Assembly: GCF_002752655.1 (NCBI RefSeq)
Contig: NZ_CP023737.1
Coordinates: 124,001-188,000 of the forward strand
Length of the DNA stretch: 64,000 nucleotides
Reading direction: 5' to 3'
Source: Methylosinus trichosporium OB3b
GTDB lineage: Bacteria; Pseudomonadota; Alphaproteobacteria; Rhizobiales; Beijerinckiaceae
Shown here one piece after another: positions 7,139 through 15,974 of this stretch. How positions within the stretch are numbered: position 1 is the stretch's first letter; the number at the start of each line of letters is the position of its first letter. The position numbers were made by a program, and so were the translations under genes. The notes beneath the pieces are model-generated. The model was not told where the DNA came from. It worked only from the letters and a program-made list of their open reading frames with translations, and made no database searches.

Positions 7139-8944
7139 TCACCAGCTCTCGTCCGGCTCGCCGTCGTCATAAGCCAATTCGGCGCCGCTCGCCTGTGTTT
7201 CCGGCGCCTCGCGCCCACGCACCGCGACGATCTCGGCGCCCGGAAAGCGCGCCATGATCGCGGCGACCAGTGGATCGGATTCGACGCCGGAGCGCTCCTC
7301 CTGCTTGCGCGTGGCGGCCTGCTCGCTCAGGGTCGGCGCTCCGCCCGAGGGCGCGAGCGCGACCAGCCAGCGGGTCCCGGTCCATTCCTGCAGCCGTTGC
7401 ATCAGCTGCTGCGGCAGGCGCGTGGAGCCGCCAGGCGCGAGCTCGAACTCGATGCGCCCCTGCTCGAAACGCACGAGGCGCACGTCGGTCTCGAGCGCCA
7501 TTTTGAGCTGCATGTCGCGCTTCTCGCCGACGAAGGCGACGAGCGCCGCGAAATCGGCGAAGGCGACGCCGGCCGAGGCCTCGGGCCGCGGCGCGGCGAG
7601 GCTGCGCGCCGCCCCTTGCGGAGACGGCGCCAGCGACAGCGCGGGGGCGGGACGTTCCGGCGCCGGCGCAAGCGGGCGGGCGCCGTCCGGCGGCCGCGGC
7701 TGGCCGAAGCCGAGCTTGCGCAGCGCCTCCTCCGGCGAGGGCATTTCGGCGGCGTGGGTGAGGCGCACCAGCGCCATGTCGGCGCTGGCCAGCGGCCGTG
7801 GCGAGAAGCGCAGCTCGTCCACCGCCTTCATCAGAATTTGAAAGGCGCGGGTCAGCGCCGAGACCGACAGCGTCTGCGCCGCCGCGCCGCCGCGTCGTCT
7901 CTCCTCCTCGGTCAGCGCCGAGGAGCGCTCGGCGCCGGGGGCGAGCTTCAGCCGCGTGACGAGATGGGTGAATTCAGCGAGCTCCAGCAGCACCTGGCCG
8001 GGATCGCCGCCGCCGTCGTGCTGCTCCTGCAGCAGTGCGAGCGCCGTCGCAATGTCGCCCTTCATCGCCGCCTCGAACAGATCGATGACGCGCGATTTGT
8101 CGGCGACGCCGAGCATATGGCGCAGGTCTTCGGCCGCTATGGCGCCGCCGCCCTGCGCCGCGCCATGGGCGATCGCCTGATCGAGCAGCGACAGCGCGTC
8201 GCGGGCCGAGCCCTCGGCCGCGCGCGCCACCATGGCCAGCGCCTCATCCTCGATCGCGACGCTCTCGAGATCGCAAATCTTGCGCAGATGGCCGGCGAGC
8301 AGGCCGGCGTCGATGCGGCGCAGATCGAAGCGCTGGCAGCGCGAGCGCACGGTGACCGGCACCTTGTCGATCTCCGTCGTCGCGAAGATGAACTTCACAT
8401 GCTCCGGCGGCTCCTCGAGCGTCTTCAGCAGGCCGTTGAAAGCGGCCTTGGAGAGCATATGCACCTCGTCGACGATATAGACCTTCACGCGCGCCATCAC
8501 CGGGCGATAGCGGGCGTTCTCGATGATCTCGCGAATGTCGTCGATGCCGGTGTGCGAGGCGGCGTCCATCTCCAGCACGTCGGGATGGCGCGAATCGATG
8601 ATCGCCTGACAGTGGACGCCGAGCGCGTCCATATGGATCGTCGGGCGGTCGACCGCGGGCCGGCCGTCCGCCGCCGGCAGCTCATAATTGAACGCGCGGG
8701 CGAGAATGCGCGCGGTCGTGGTCTTGCCGACGCCGCGCACGCCGGTCAGGAGATAGGCCTGATGGATGCGGTTGAGCTGAAAGGCGTTCTCGAGCGTGCG
8801 CACCATCGGCTCCTGGCCGATGAGATCGGCGAAGCCGGAGGGGCGGTATTTGCGCGCCAGCACGCGATAGGCGCCACGCGCCTCGCGCTTTTCCTGCGGC
8901 TCGGCCGGAAACAGCGCAGCGTCGCGCGAATGCTCGTCGTCCAT
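7139..8944 (-). CDS. dnaX: DNA polymerase III subunit tau (gamma/tau)
   Basis: The clamp-loader ATPase is 601 residues. The AAA+ core has Walker A GVRGVGKTT near residues 68-76, Walker B/DExH VDEVHML at about 158-164, and the SRC arginine-finger motif in VTVRSRCQRF. The zinc-binding insertion seen in E. coli DnaX is reduced here to a single cysteine (GVHCQAIIDSRHPDVLEMD), as in rhizobial homologues. Residues beyond about 400 form a Pro/Ala-rich linker and a C-terminal tau domain. I saw no obvious slippery A-run for a gamma-type frameshift. The SRP RNA gene lies immediately upstream. Confidence 0.96.
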   Translation of the reverse strand: MDDEHSRDAALFPAEPQEKREARGAYRVLARKYRPSGFADLIGQEPMVRTLENAFQLNRIHQAYLLTGVRGVGKTTTARILARAFNYELPAADGRPAVDRPTIHMDALGVHCQAIIDSRHPDVLEMDAASHTGIDDIREIIENARYRPVMARVKVYIVDEVHMLSKAAFNGLLKTLEEPPEHVKFIFATTEIDKVPVTVRSRCQRFDLRRIDAGLLAGHLRKICDLESVAIEDEALAMVARAAEGSARDALSLLDQAIAHGAAQGGGAIAAEDLRHMLGVADKSRVIDLFEAAMKGDIATALALLQEQHDGGGDPGQVLLELAEFTHLVTRLKLAPGAERSSALTEEERRRGGAAAQTLSVSALTRAFQILMKAVDELRFSPRPLASADMALVRLTHAAEMPSPEEALRKLGFGQPRPPDGARPLAPAPERPAPALSLAPSPQGAARSLAAPRPEASAGVAFADFAALVAFVGEKRDMQLKMALETDVRLVRFEQGRIEFELAPGGSTRLPQQLMQRLQEWTGTRWLVALAPSGGAPTLSEQAATRKQEERSGVESDPLVAAIMARFPGAEIVAVRGREAPETQASGAELAYDDGEPDESW

Positions 8945-8991
8945 CGCGTCGCCCGAGAGAGAAGGGCCCGTTTCGATCGGCGCACGGGCTC

Positions 8992-9100
8992 GGCGCGGTG
9001 GGAGGCTGGACGAAGACCCGCCCGGAACTCGTTAGGGCTGCTTCCTTCCGGACCTGACCCGGTTGGCGAGTGGAGCGTCCACCGCCAACCTCCCGCGCCC
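8992..9100 (-). ncRNA. ffs: signal recognition particle RNA (4.5S-type)
   Basis: Read on the minus strand, the segment contains the conserved SRP domain IV motif GGTCAGGTCCGGAAGGAAGC (plus-strand complement around 9039-9062). The flanks pair with each other: GGCGCGGGAGG near 9090-9100 with the inverse near 8992-9006. The total of about 109 nt suits the short bacterial form. The ends are estimated from the pairing. Its place directly upstream of dnaX is a conserved arrangement. SRP RNA with Ffh targets membrane proteins co-translationally. Confidence 0.93.
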
Positions 9101-9163
9101 TATGTGGCAAAACTCGCCGCCCGGCGCAAGGGCGGGCGAAAGAGAAGTCCCACGCTCCGTCCC

Positions 9164-10357
9164 CTATTGCAGCGATTTCGGCTGCGCCGGCTTGGGGACG
9201 AGCTTCAATTCCTTGTCGGTGAGCACGATATCGAAACGGGCAAGAAAGGACATGCCCAGCAGCCCGTCGACGCCATGTCCGATCGGCTTGTCCAATATCA
9301 CGGCGGGGACCGCGTCCGCATGCGAGGCGCCGAGGCGGATTTTCGAGACCGTCGTCAGCGCCGCCGCGGCGACGCCATTGGCTGTGTGCAGCCCGACTCG
9401 TCCCGATTGCAGCGCGGTGAGCTTCGCGCGCGCCGCGAAGCTTTTCGAGACCGAGACGAAGCTCGCGCCGGTGTCGACGGCGAAGGTTCCCGAAACGCCA
9501 TTGATCTCGGCTTTGGCGAGAACGACTCCATTCGAGGCGCGCTGCAGCTTCGTCGTTCCCTCCGCATAAGTGTGATCGCATTTGCCCTTCTGCGCCTGGT
9601 CGGCGATGAGATAGCGCAGGACGGGCGTGTCGCGGTCGCCCGGGTCGACGGCGATATAGGTCTGGATCGGCGTCATCGCTTCGCAATGGCGTCCGAGCGC
9701 GGAATAGAGCGTCGACATATTGATGAAAGTGTCGGCGGGAACCGATTTGAGATCGCCGATCAGGCGAATATTGACGGCGTAGGCCTCGAGCGCCTCGTCG
9801 ATCCGGCCCAGCCCCTGGAGGATCCGCGCGACCAGGAAATGGGCGGCGGCCCAATCGGGCTGGGCGCGGACGACGCGCTCCGCCGTCTCCAGCGCGGGCG
9901 CGAAATCGCCCAGAACGTAAAGCGTCTCGGCGGCCGCGGCGACGGCTCGGATCGAATCCGGGCAGGCGCCGGCGTAGCCGATAAGAAGCTTCGCCGATTC
10001 GCGGGGAAATCCGCCCCGCTTCAGCGAGGCTTCGGCCGCGCCGACGGCCCTCTGGTCGCAAGGCTCGCGCGCCAGCGCGGAGAGCATGCGGTCGATCTCT
10101 TTTCCGAACGCCTCGGCATTCGGCAGCGGCTCCATTGCATATCGCTGGTAGAGCGTCTCGATCGGGGGTCCCTTCGGCTCCACGGCGCGATCTTCGACGC
10201 GCTCGAAGCGACCGCGCGGGGTCCTTGCGACGAAGTCGTCGCCCCAGACCAGCCAAACGGTCGTTGCGAGAATTCCGGTGAGCGCCAGCGCCACGAGCCA
10301 GCTCGGCACCAAGGGGCGAAGGCCGAGAGAAGAATTCGACGGATTCGATTGCGTCAT
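9164..10357 (-). CDS. membrane-anchored TPR protein with retropepsin-like aspartic protease domain
   Basis: The start at 10357 (MTQSNPSNSSLGLRPL) places one membrane segment at residues 18-37 (SWLVALALTGILATTVWLVW). Residues about 100-245 form TPR-like helical repeats (for example FAPALETAERVVRAQPDWAA and GRIDEALEAYAVNIRLIGD). The C-terminal domain has the aspartic protease signature with D295 in FAVDTGASFVS and a second hydrophobic-Gly motif in VDGLLGMSFLARFDI. It belongs to the clan AA single-domain type that works as a dimer. Combining a TPR sensor with a periplasmic retropepsin domain is uncommon; substrates are unknown. Confidence 0.8.
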   Translation of the reverse strand: MTQSNPSNSSLGLRPLVPSWLVALALTGILATTVWLVWGDDFVARTPRGRFERVEDRAVEPKGPPIETLYQRYAMEPLPNAEAFGKEIDRMLSALAREPCDQRAVGAAEASLKRGGFPRESAKLLIGYAGACPDSIRAVAAAAETLYVLGDFAPALETAERVVRAQPDWAAAHFLVARILQGLGRIDEALEAYAVNIRLIGDLKSVPADTFINMSTLYSALGRHCEAMTPIQTYIAVDPGDRDTPVLRYLIADQAQKGKCDHTYAEGTTKLQRASNGVVLAKAEINGVSGTFAVDTGASFVSVSKSFAARAKLTALQSGRVGLHTANGVAAAALTTVSKIRLGASHADAVPAVILDKPIGHGVDGLLGMSFLARFDIVLTDKELKLVPKPAQPKSLQ

Positions 10358-10716
10358 GGAAAAACTCACAAAACCGCATAGACCTCGCGGACGCTCGCGT
10401 GCGCGAAGGCTCAAACGAAACGACGATTGCATAGTTTCAATGGTCCGATCAAGCGCACGACGCGCCTCCGGCAAGGTTCCGAATCCGGGTCGACGAGCAG
10501 AGAATTCTCAGCGTCTTGGCCGCGCTTGTCGGGGCCATCCATTCTGTGACGGCTCGCAAGGCTGGAACATGAGCCGAACATCGCCGCCTCTTTTCCCGGC
10601 GCGTCGTGATGACACTGCGTGGACGGTCGCGACAAGCGCGGGCATGACGCGGTTGCATGGAAGATGTCAAATTGGAGCCGGAGCCCTGCGCGCCTCGAGC
10701 GGACGTCCGCGGCGAG
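10358..10716. other. 359-bp intergenic region, no gene seen
   Basis: No frame here has a credible start and family-like product. The stretch 10605-10650 (GTGATGACACTGCGTGGACG and GACAAGCGCGGGCATGAC) has the look of a degenerate dispersed repeat. It should contain the promoter of the minus-strand protease gene, but I could not pick out -35/-10 boxes with confidence. Confidence 0.4.
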
Positions 10717-12714
10717 TCATACGCGCGCGTCCGAGACCGCGCTCGAGAGTCGCTCCAGTTCCGCGATGTCGATCGGCTTCACGACATGGACGTCGAAGCC
10801 GGCCTCCTTCGAGCGCAGACGATCCTTTTCCGCGCCCCATCCGCTCAAGGCGACGAGCCTCGCGCGCCGACCCTCCGGCCGCGCCCTGAGCGCGACGGCG
10901 GTCTCATAGCCGTCCATCGACGGCATGCCGATGTCGATGAAGATTACGTCCGGCGCGACCTCGGCGAGGAGGCTCAGCGCCTCCATGCCGCTATAGGCCG
11001 CGCGGGCGGCGACGCCCATTGTCTCGAGCAGCATGCAGAGCGAATCGGCCACATCGCGATCATCGTCGACGATCAGCACGTTTCGTGGAGGAGGCGCTGC
11101 GTCCTCGCAGGGCGATCGTTCCTCGCCGGCGCATACGGCCGCGAGCGGCAAGCGAATGCGAAAGCGGCTGCCGCGGTCGGCGCCGTCGCTATGGCCTTCG
11201 ACGCAGCCGCCGTGCAATCCGACGAGCTTCCTGACCAGCGCGAGACCGACGCCCAGTCCTTCAATCCCGCGCACGACCGCGCGATCCGAGCGTGCGAACA
11301 GCTCGAACATGTGCGGCAGCATCTCCGCCGGAATGCCGACGCCGTCGTCGCGAACCTCGACGACCGCCTCGGCGCCTTCGCGCTTCAGCATGATGTCGAT
11401 GCGGCCGCCGTCCAGCGTATATTTGGCTGCGTTGTCGAGAAGATTGGCGATCGCCTGCGCGAGACGCACGCGATCGCCTTCGACGATGAGCGTCTCGTCG
11501 CCGACCGCAACCGTCAGCCGACGCTGTCCCGATTCGATCGAGGGCGAGGCGGACTCGATCGCCTGACGGATCGCCGCGGCGAGATCGAAGCGTGTCTTCT
11601 CCAGCCGGAAATTGCCGGTCGTGATCCTCGAGATGTCGAGGAGATCGTCGACGAGGCGAATGAGATGTCCCATCTGGCGCTCGATGACGCCATTGAGCCG
11701 CGTCGCGTCGGCGCCTGCGCCGATGCGACGTGCGGCGGTGAAGGCGGAATGCAGCGCGGCGAGCGGATTGCGTAGCTCATGCGCCAGAATGGCGAGGAAC
11801 TCGTCCTTTCGCCGCGCCTCCTCCTGCAAGACCATCTCCGCCTTCTTCTGCGCGGTGACGTCGGTCGCCGAGCCGAACCATTCGGCGATCTCGCCCTCGG
11901 CGTCCTCGATCGGAACGACTCGCGAGCGCGTCCAGCCGATCGAGCCGTCGGCGCGCTGCACGCGATGCTCGAGGTCGAACATGCGCCGCGAGTCGATCGC
12001 ATCTCTCATGGCCGCGAGGATCGACGGCCGATCCTCCGGGCAAATATAGTGCTGCAGCCAATCCTCGGCGGGCGCGGCCGTGTCGGCGAGGACGTCCTTG
12101 CCGTTCAGCTCGCGCATTCCGCTCCAATCCTCGTTCATTCGATAGATCGAGTAGCAGCTGGCCTTCACCAGCGCGCGCAGGCGCGCCTCGCTTCGACGCA
12201 GGCGCTCGTCCGATTTCCATCGCTCGATGAAGTCGGCGGCCTGTCGCGCATAGACGTCGAGACAAACGAGCTCCTCTTCGTCGAACGCGCGCGGCGCGGA
12301 GAAATAGGTCGACATCGCGCCCAGCCGATCGCCGCGGGGCGTCGTCAGAGGCGTGCATTGGACGGTGCGAAAGCCCGCGCTGCGCGCCGCTTCCAGAAAA
12401 GGCGCGAAGCTCGGATCGAGCTCGACGTCTTCGGTGACGACGCGTCGTCGGAGCCGCACGGCGCGTCCGCAGACAGTGTCGGCGTCGATGGAGATTTCAT
12501 GGATCGCGGTGAGGAAGTCGCGCTCGAAACCCTGATGCGCGACGACCGTCAGCACGCCGCGCCCGGTGTCGAACAGCTGAACATTGCCCATGTTCGCGTC
12601 CAGCAGCCGAACCGTCGCCGCGAGCATCTCGCGCAATCCCTCCTCGAGATCGCGCGCCGCCCAAAGGCGGGAGCTCACATCGCTGAGCTCTTTCAGCAGA
12701 TGAGCTGCAGGCAT
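10717..12714 (-). CDS. hybrid sensor histidine kinase (GAF-PAS-HisKA-HATPase-receiver)
   Basis: The protein is 665 residues without obvious membrane segments, so it is probably cytoplasmic. A GAF domain spans about 10-165. A PAS/PAC unit spans 175-295 (RVQRADGSIGWTRSRVVPI is the PAC part). The dimerisation domain carries H312 in LAILAHELRNPLAA. The HATPase has its N-box at N428 (LLDNAAKY) and G-boxes DDGVGIP and GLGVGLALVR. A C-terminal receiver has D594 in IFIDIGMPSMDG and the conserved KP in HVVKPIDI. The kinase phosphorylates its own receiver; no separate regulator is adjacent, so the output partner is unknown. It is monocistronic. Confidence 0.92.
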   Translation of the reverse strand: MPAAHLLKELSDVSSRLWAARDLEEGLREMLAATVRLLDANMGNVQLFDTGRGVLTVVAHQGFERDFLTAIHEISIDADTVCGRAVRLRRRVVTEDVELDPSFAPFLEAARSAGFRTVQCTPLTTPRGDRLGAMSTYFSAPRAFDEEELVCLDVYARQAADFIERWKSDERLRRSEARLRALVKASCYSIYRMNEDWSGMRELNGKDVLADTAAPAEDWLQHYICPEDRPSILAAMRDAIDSRRMFDLEHRVQRADGSIGWTRSRVVPIEDAEGEIAEWFGSATDVTAQKKAEMVLQEEARRKDEFLAILAHELRNPLAALHSAFTAARRIGAGADATRLNGVIERQMGHLIRLVDDLLDISRITTGNFRLEKTRFDLAAAIRQAIESASPSIESGQRRLTVAVGDETLIVEGDRVRLAQAIANLLDNAAKYTLDGGRIDIMLKREGAEAVVEVRDDGVGIPAEMLPHMFELFARSDRAVVRGIEGLGVGLALVRKLVGLHGGCVEGHSDGADRGSRFRIRLPLAAVCAGEERSPCEDAAPPPRNVLIVDDDRDVADSLCMLLETMGVAARAAYSGMEALSLLAEVAPDVIFIDIGMPSMDGYETAVALRARPEGRRARLVALSGWGAEKDRLRSKEAGFDVHVVKPIDIAELERLSSAVSDARV

Positions 12715-12760
12715 TCGCTATACTCACTCGCGCGGCTTAGAGCGCTTACACGAAAGAACG

Positions 12761-12798
12761 CCAGAGCGTCCCGACCCGATCCGATCGGGACGCTCTGG
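12761..12798. terminator. perfect 14-bp stem-loop between acyltransferase and kinase genes
   Basis: CCAGAGCGTCCCGA (12761-12774) pairs perfectly with 12785-12798 around a ten-base loop. It lies downstream of the minus-strand acyltransferase (stop at 12876) and upstream of the kinase start. A terminator is the likely role, although there is no T-run. It resembles the palindromes near 20500 in containing CCGATC-type centres. Confidence 0.5.
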
Positions 12799-12875
12799 AG
12801 GCCGAGATCGAATTATAGAGGCGCCGACGAGCGCAGGAAAGCTCGGCGGCGCGCGTGAAAAATGTGTGATCTCGC

Positions 12876-13901
12876 CTATCTTCCGACAGGCAGGCCGGCG
12901 TCGAGACGGCGCGCGCGCAAGCGTATCGATCGCGACCATGCGGCGGTCGGATTCTCCACGAGGCGCCAGAACCAATAAGCCGCGACGAGCGACGCGGCGA
13001 CCGCCGCGAAGGCGGCGCCGGCGCGCATCCATTCGGCCTCCGGAAGGCGCGTGCCCAGATTGACGATCCGTCCGCCGATGGGAACATGGATCAGATAGAG
13101 CGAATAAGAGATCGCGCCGAGAAATCCGAACACGGGGACGTCCGCCTTCAGCGGCACAAACAAAAAGGCGAAAGCGAAGCCCGCGGCGGCGGCTTCGGCG
13201 AGATTGCGCGTGACGCAGACGAGGCAGAGGAAGAGCGCGAGCCAGGCGCCGAGCTCGGACGCGCGCAGCAGCCTCCGCGGCCACAGGAAGCGAAGGAAGC
13301 CGACGCAAAACAGCGGCAGCCACGGACAGATCGCGCGCGCGTCGCTCGTCGTAAGCGACAATGCCGCGAGGCCGGCGAGCAGCAGGCGGATCGTCGAGCG
13401 GTCATTGGCGATCAGCATCGGCGCCAGGAACAGCATAGCGAGATAATATTGGAATTCGATGGCGAGGCTCCAATAGACGGGGGAGAGCCAAGGCCTGTCG
13501 AGCCAGGGAACGAGATAAGCGACATGCAGCGCCAGCCCGCTCGCGATTCCCGGGCCCGGCGCCGGCGCGCCCGTCGCCAGCGCCGACGCGAATTGCAGCG
13601 CGACGACCAGCAGCGCCGAGACGAGATAGGCGGGTTCTATGCGCGCCGCGCGGCGCAGGAGGAACGTGACGCCGTCGCGTCGCATGTCATAGCTCGAGAG
13701 CGCCATCGAATAGGGGATGACAAAGCCGGAAATAACGAAGAAGAATTGCACGCCGAGCCATCCATAGGCCCCCGATTGCTTCACGAGGCTGGCCTCCGGC
13801 AGCAGCGCCGGCGCGCCATTGGTCAGATGGAACCACATCACCGAAAAGGCGGCGATCCCGCGCAGGACCTCGACGCTTCCGACGCGCCCGGATGAAGGCA
13901 T
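12876..13901 (-). CDS. acyltransferase 3 family protein (OafA/YrhL-like)
   Basis: The integral membrane O-acyltransferase has about 341 residues. The ATG at 13901 is preferred over a TTG two codons upstream. The N-terminus has the family signature VEVLRGIAAFSVMWFHL with the catalytic-type His. Then come GWLGVQFFFVISGFVIPYSM and FLLRRAARIEPAYL (the Arg-Arg motif), with YWSLAIEFQYYLAMLFLAP further on. About ten membrane segments are evident, including YSLYLIHVPIG near the end. Such enzymes acetylate or succinylate surface polysaccharides. It stands alone, about 10 kb from the EPS locus. Confidence 0.88.
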   Translation of the reverse strand: MPSSGRVGSVEVLRGIAAFSVMWFHLTNGAPALLPEASLVKQSGAYGWLGVQFFFVISGFVIPYSMALSSYDMRRDGVTFLLRRAARIEPAYLVSALLVVALQFASALATGAPAPGPGIASGLALHVAYLVPWLDRPWLSPVYWSLAIEFQYYLAMLFLAPMLIANDRSTIRLLLAGLAALSLTTSDARAICPWLPLFCVGFLRFLWPRRLLRASELGAWLALFLCLVCVTRNLAEAAAAGFAFAFLFVPLKADVPVFGFLGAISYSLYLIHVPIGGRIVNLGTRLPEAEWMRAGAAFAAVAASLVAAYWFWRLVENPTAAWSRSIRLRARRLDAGLPVGR

Positions 13902-14062
13902 TCGCAATCTCTCGGCCAGGTTGTCGCAATCGGCGGCTCAAAAGCTCTCGTCACCATGCCGTCATTTCGACATGTGGTAAACTCCGCGCTTATGCAGGGG
14001 TGGTGGACAGATTGCTCCGCATATGTTCTATATCTGTTCGCATTTTCCGCCGGGAGCGCGTC

Positions 14063-14707
14063 ATGACGTCGGATTGCAAGCTGACTTTTTATCATTCGCC
14101 CGACACCCGCTCGACGGGCGTTTTCACCCTGCTCGAAGAGCTCGGCGCGCCCTATGAGCTGAAAGCGCTGAACATGAAAACGGGCGAGCAGCGGGAGAGC
14201 GCTTTTCTCGCCGTCAATCCCATGGGCAAGGTGCCGGCCATCGTGCATGGCGACTCGCTGGTGACGGAGCAGGGCGCCATCTACATCTATCTCGCGGACC
14301 TCTTCCCCGCAGCCGGGCTCGCGCCGGCGATCGGCGATCCGCTGCGCGGGCCTTATCTGCGCTGGCTCGTATTCTATGGCTCGAGCTTCGAGCCCGCCGT
14401 CGTCGACCGCTGGTTGCAGCGCGAGCCGGCGCGTGTGTCTACCGTGCCCTATGGCGATTTCGACACCATGCTGGCGACTCTGGCCGGCCAGCTGCGCAAA
14501 GGGCCGTATCTTCTGGGCGAGCGCATCTCGGCCGCCGATATTTTGTGGGGCTCGGCGCTGCGCTGGACCACCGCCTTCAAGCTCGTTCCCGAGCTTCCCG
14601 AGATCATGGCCTATGTCGAGCGGGTGACGTCGCGGCCGTCCTTTCCGGCGATCGCGGCGCGCGACGCCGAGCTTTCGGCGCTCCACGCCGCGCAGGCGCA
14701 GGCGTGA
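14063..14707 (+). CDS. glutathione S-transferase family protein
   Basis: The cytosolic protein is 214 residues. The ATG at 14063 follows GGGAG. The N-terminal thioredoxin-like domain (LTFYHSPDTRSTGVFTLLEE) contains the glutathione-contact motif NPMGKVPAIVHGDSLVTEQG. The C-terminal helical domain includes GPYLLGERISAADILWGSAL with the conserved N-capping Asp. The substrate cannot be deduced. It is transcribed divergently from the acyltransferase and followed by the permease gene 76 bases on. Confidence 0.88.
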   Translation: MTSDCKLTFYHSPDTRSTGVFTLLEELGAPYELKALNMKTGEQRESAFLAVNPMGKVPAIVHGDSLVTEQGAIYIYLADLFPAAGLAPAIGDPLRGPYLRWLVFYGSSFEPAVVDRWLQREPARVSTVPYGDFDTMLATLAGQLRKGPYLLGERISAADILWGSALRWTTAFKLVPELPEIMAYVERVTSRPSFPAIAARDAELSALHAAQAQA

Positions 14708-14783
14708 ACCCGGGCCCGATCCGCGCTATGTTGTCGTGAGAACGCGCAATATCGACGGGCGCGGCAGCGAGCGGAGACGATCG

Positions 14784-15974
14784 GTGAACGGGGAGCAGCG
14801 CGAGGTCCTGGGCCGCAGGCGTCTCAATTCGATGCTGATCGAGCTGATCGTGCGTCTCGGCGCGCTGGCCGCGCTCGCCTATTGGTCGTTCCAGCTGGTC
14901 CAGCCCTTTTTGGCCATCGTCACCTGGAGCGCGATCCTGACGGTGGCGCTCTATCCCGTGTTCGAATGGCTGGCGACGGCGCTGGGTGGGCGGCGCAAGC
15001 TCGCGGCGACGCTCATCACGCTCGTCGGCCTTCTGGTCGTCATCGGCCCGGCGACCTGGCTCGGTCTCGGCGTCGTCGACGGCCTGCGCAGCCTCGCCGC
15101 GCGCATCGACAATGGCGGCCTCTGGGTGCCGCCGCCGCCGGAGAGCCTGCGCTCTCTGCCCTTCGTCGGACAGTCGGCCTTCGATTTCTGGGAGCTCGCC
15201 TCGACCAATCTGCGCAGCGCCGTCGCGCAGATCGCGCCATCGCTGAAGCCGCTCGGCGAATTCGCCCTCGACGCGACCAAGAACGCCGGGACCGGCGCGT
15301 TCAAATTTCTGCTCTCGGTGATCATCGCCGGCTTCATGTTCGCGCCGGGTCCGGCATTGGTGCGCGCCATCAAGACCGCGGCGATCCGCATCGATTCGAA
15401 GCGCGCCGAGCATTTCGTCGGCCTCGCCGGCTCGACGATCCGCACCGTCTCGCGCGGCGTCATCGGCGTGTCGCTGCTGCAGGCGGCGGTCGCCGGCCTC
15501 GGCCTTCAGCTCGCCGGCGCGCCCGGCGCGAGCCTGCTGACGCTGTGCATATTGGTGCTGGCGATCATTCAGATCGGCCCCATGCTGATCGTCGTTCCCA
15601 GCATCATCTGGAGCTGGACCGAGCTGCCGGGCATTCCCGCCTTTCTGTTCACCGCCTGCATGTTGACGGTGACGCTGGTCGACAATGTGCTGAAGCCGCT
15701 CGTCATCGCGCGCGGCCTGACGACGCCGCTGCTCGTCATCGTGGTGGGCGTCATCGGCGGCGTCCTCGCCCATGGCATTATCGGCCTGTTCGTCGGGCCG
15801 GTGGTGCTGGCGGTCGCCTGGGAGCTGCTCGGCGCCTGGCTCGGGAGCGCGGAGCCGAGCGAGGCGGTCGCCGCGGGGACGAAGATCGAGACGCGTCCCG
15901 ATGTGGAGCGTATCGCGCCATCGCCGCCGTCGCTTCAATCCTGCAGCGGCCCCCAGGACGGGTCGGAAGCGTAG
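14784..15974 (+). CDS. AI-2E family transporter (PerM/YdiK-like)
   Basis: The product is 396 residues from the GTG at 14784, chosen because GGAG stands seven bases upstream; a GTG at 14736 would add sixteen charged residues. The N-terminus has two membrane segments ([19 protein letters not shown], then the [12 protein letters not shown] segment). The C-terminal half has the family motifs [33 protein letters not shown] and [20 protein letters not shown]. Members export small molecules or work as ion antiporters; the name does not prove AI-2 transport. Its 3' end overlaps the 3' end of tolB on the other strand by 40 bases. Confidence 0.88.
   Translation: MNGEQREVLGRRRLNSMLIELIVRLGALAALAYWSFQLVQPFLAIVTWSAILTVALYPVFEWLATALGGRRKLAATLITLVGLLVVIGPATWLGLGVVDGLRSLAARIDNGGLWVPPPPESLRSLPFVGQSAFDFWELASTNLRSAVAQIAPSLKPLGEFALDATKNAGTGAFKFLLSVIIAGFMFAPGPALVRAIKTAAIRIDSKRAEHFVGLAGSTIRTVSRGVIGVSLLQAAVAGLGLQLAGAPGASLLTLCILVLAIIQIGPMLIVVPSIIWSWTELPGIPAFLFTACMLTVTLVDNVLKPLVIARGLTTPLLVIVVGVIGGVLAHGIIGLFVGPVVLAVAWELLGAWLGSAEPSEAVAAGTKIETRPDVERIAPSPPSLQSCSGPQDGSEA

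Noticed and set aside
7397..10381. Plus-strand open frame of 994 codons
   Set aside because: It runs antisense through dnaX, the SRP RNA and the protease gene; the composition is Arg/Gly/Ala-rich without motifs, and crossing an RNA gene makes it implausible.
10449..10670. Minus-strand 73-codon ORF
   Set aside because: Its Arg-rich sequence comes from what looks like a degenerate dispersed repeat; no start signal or family feature.
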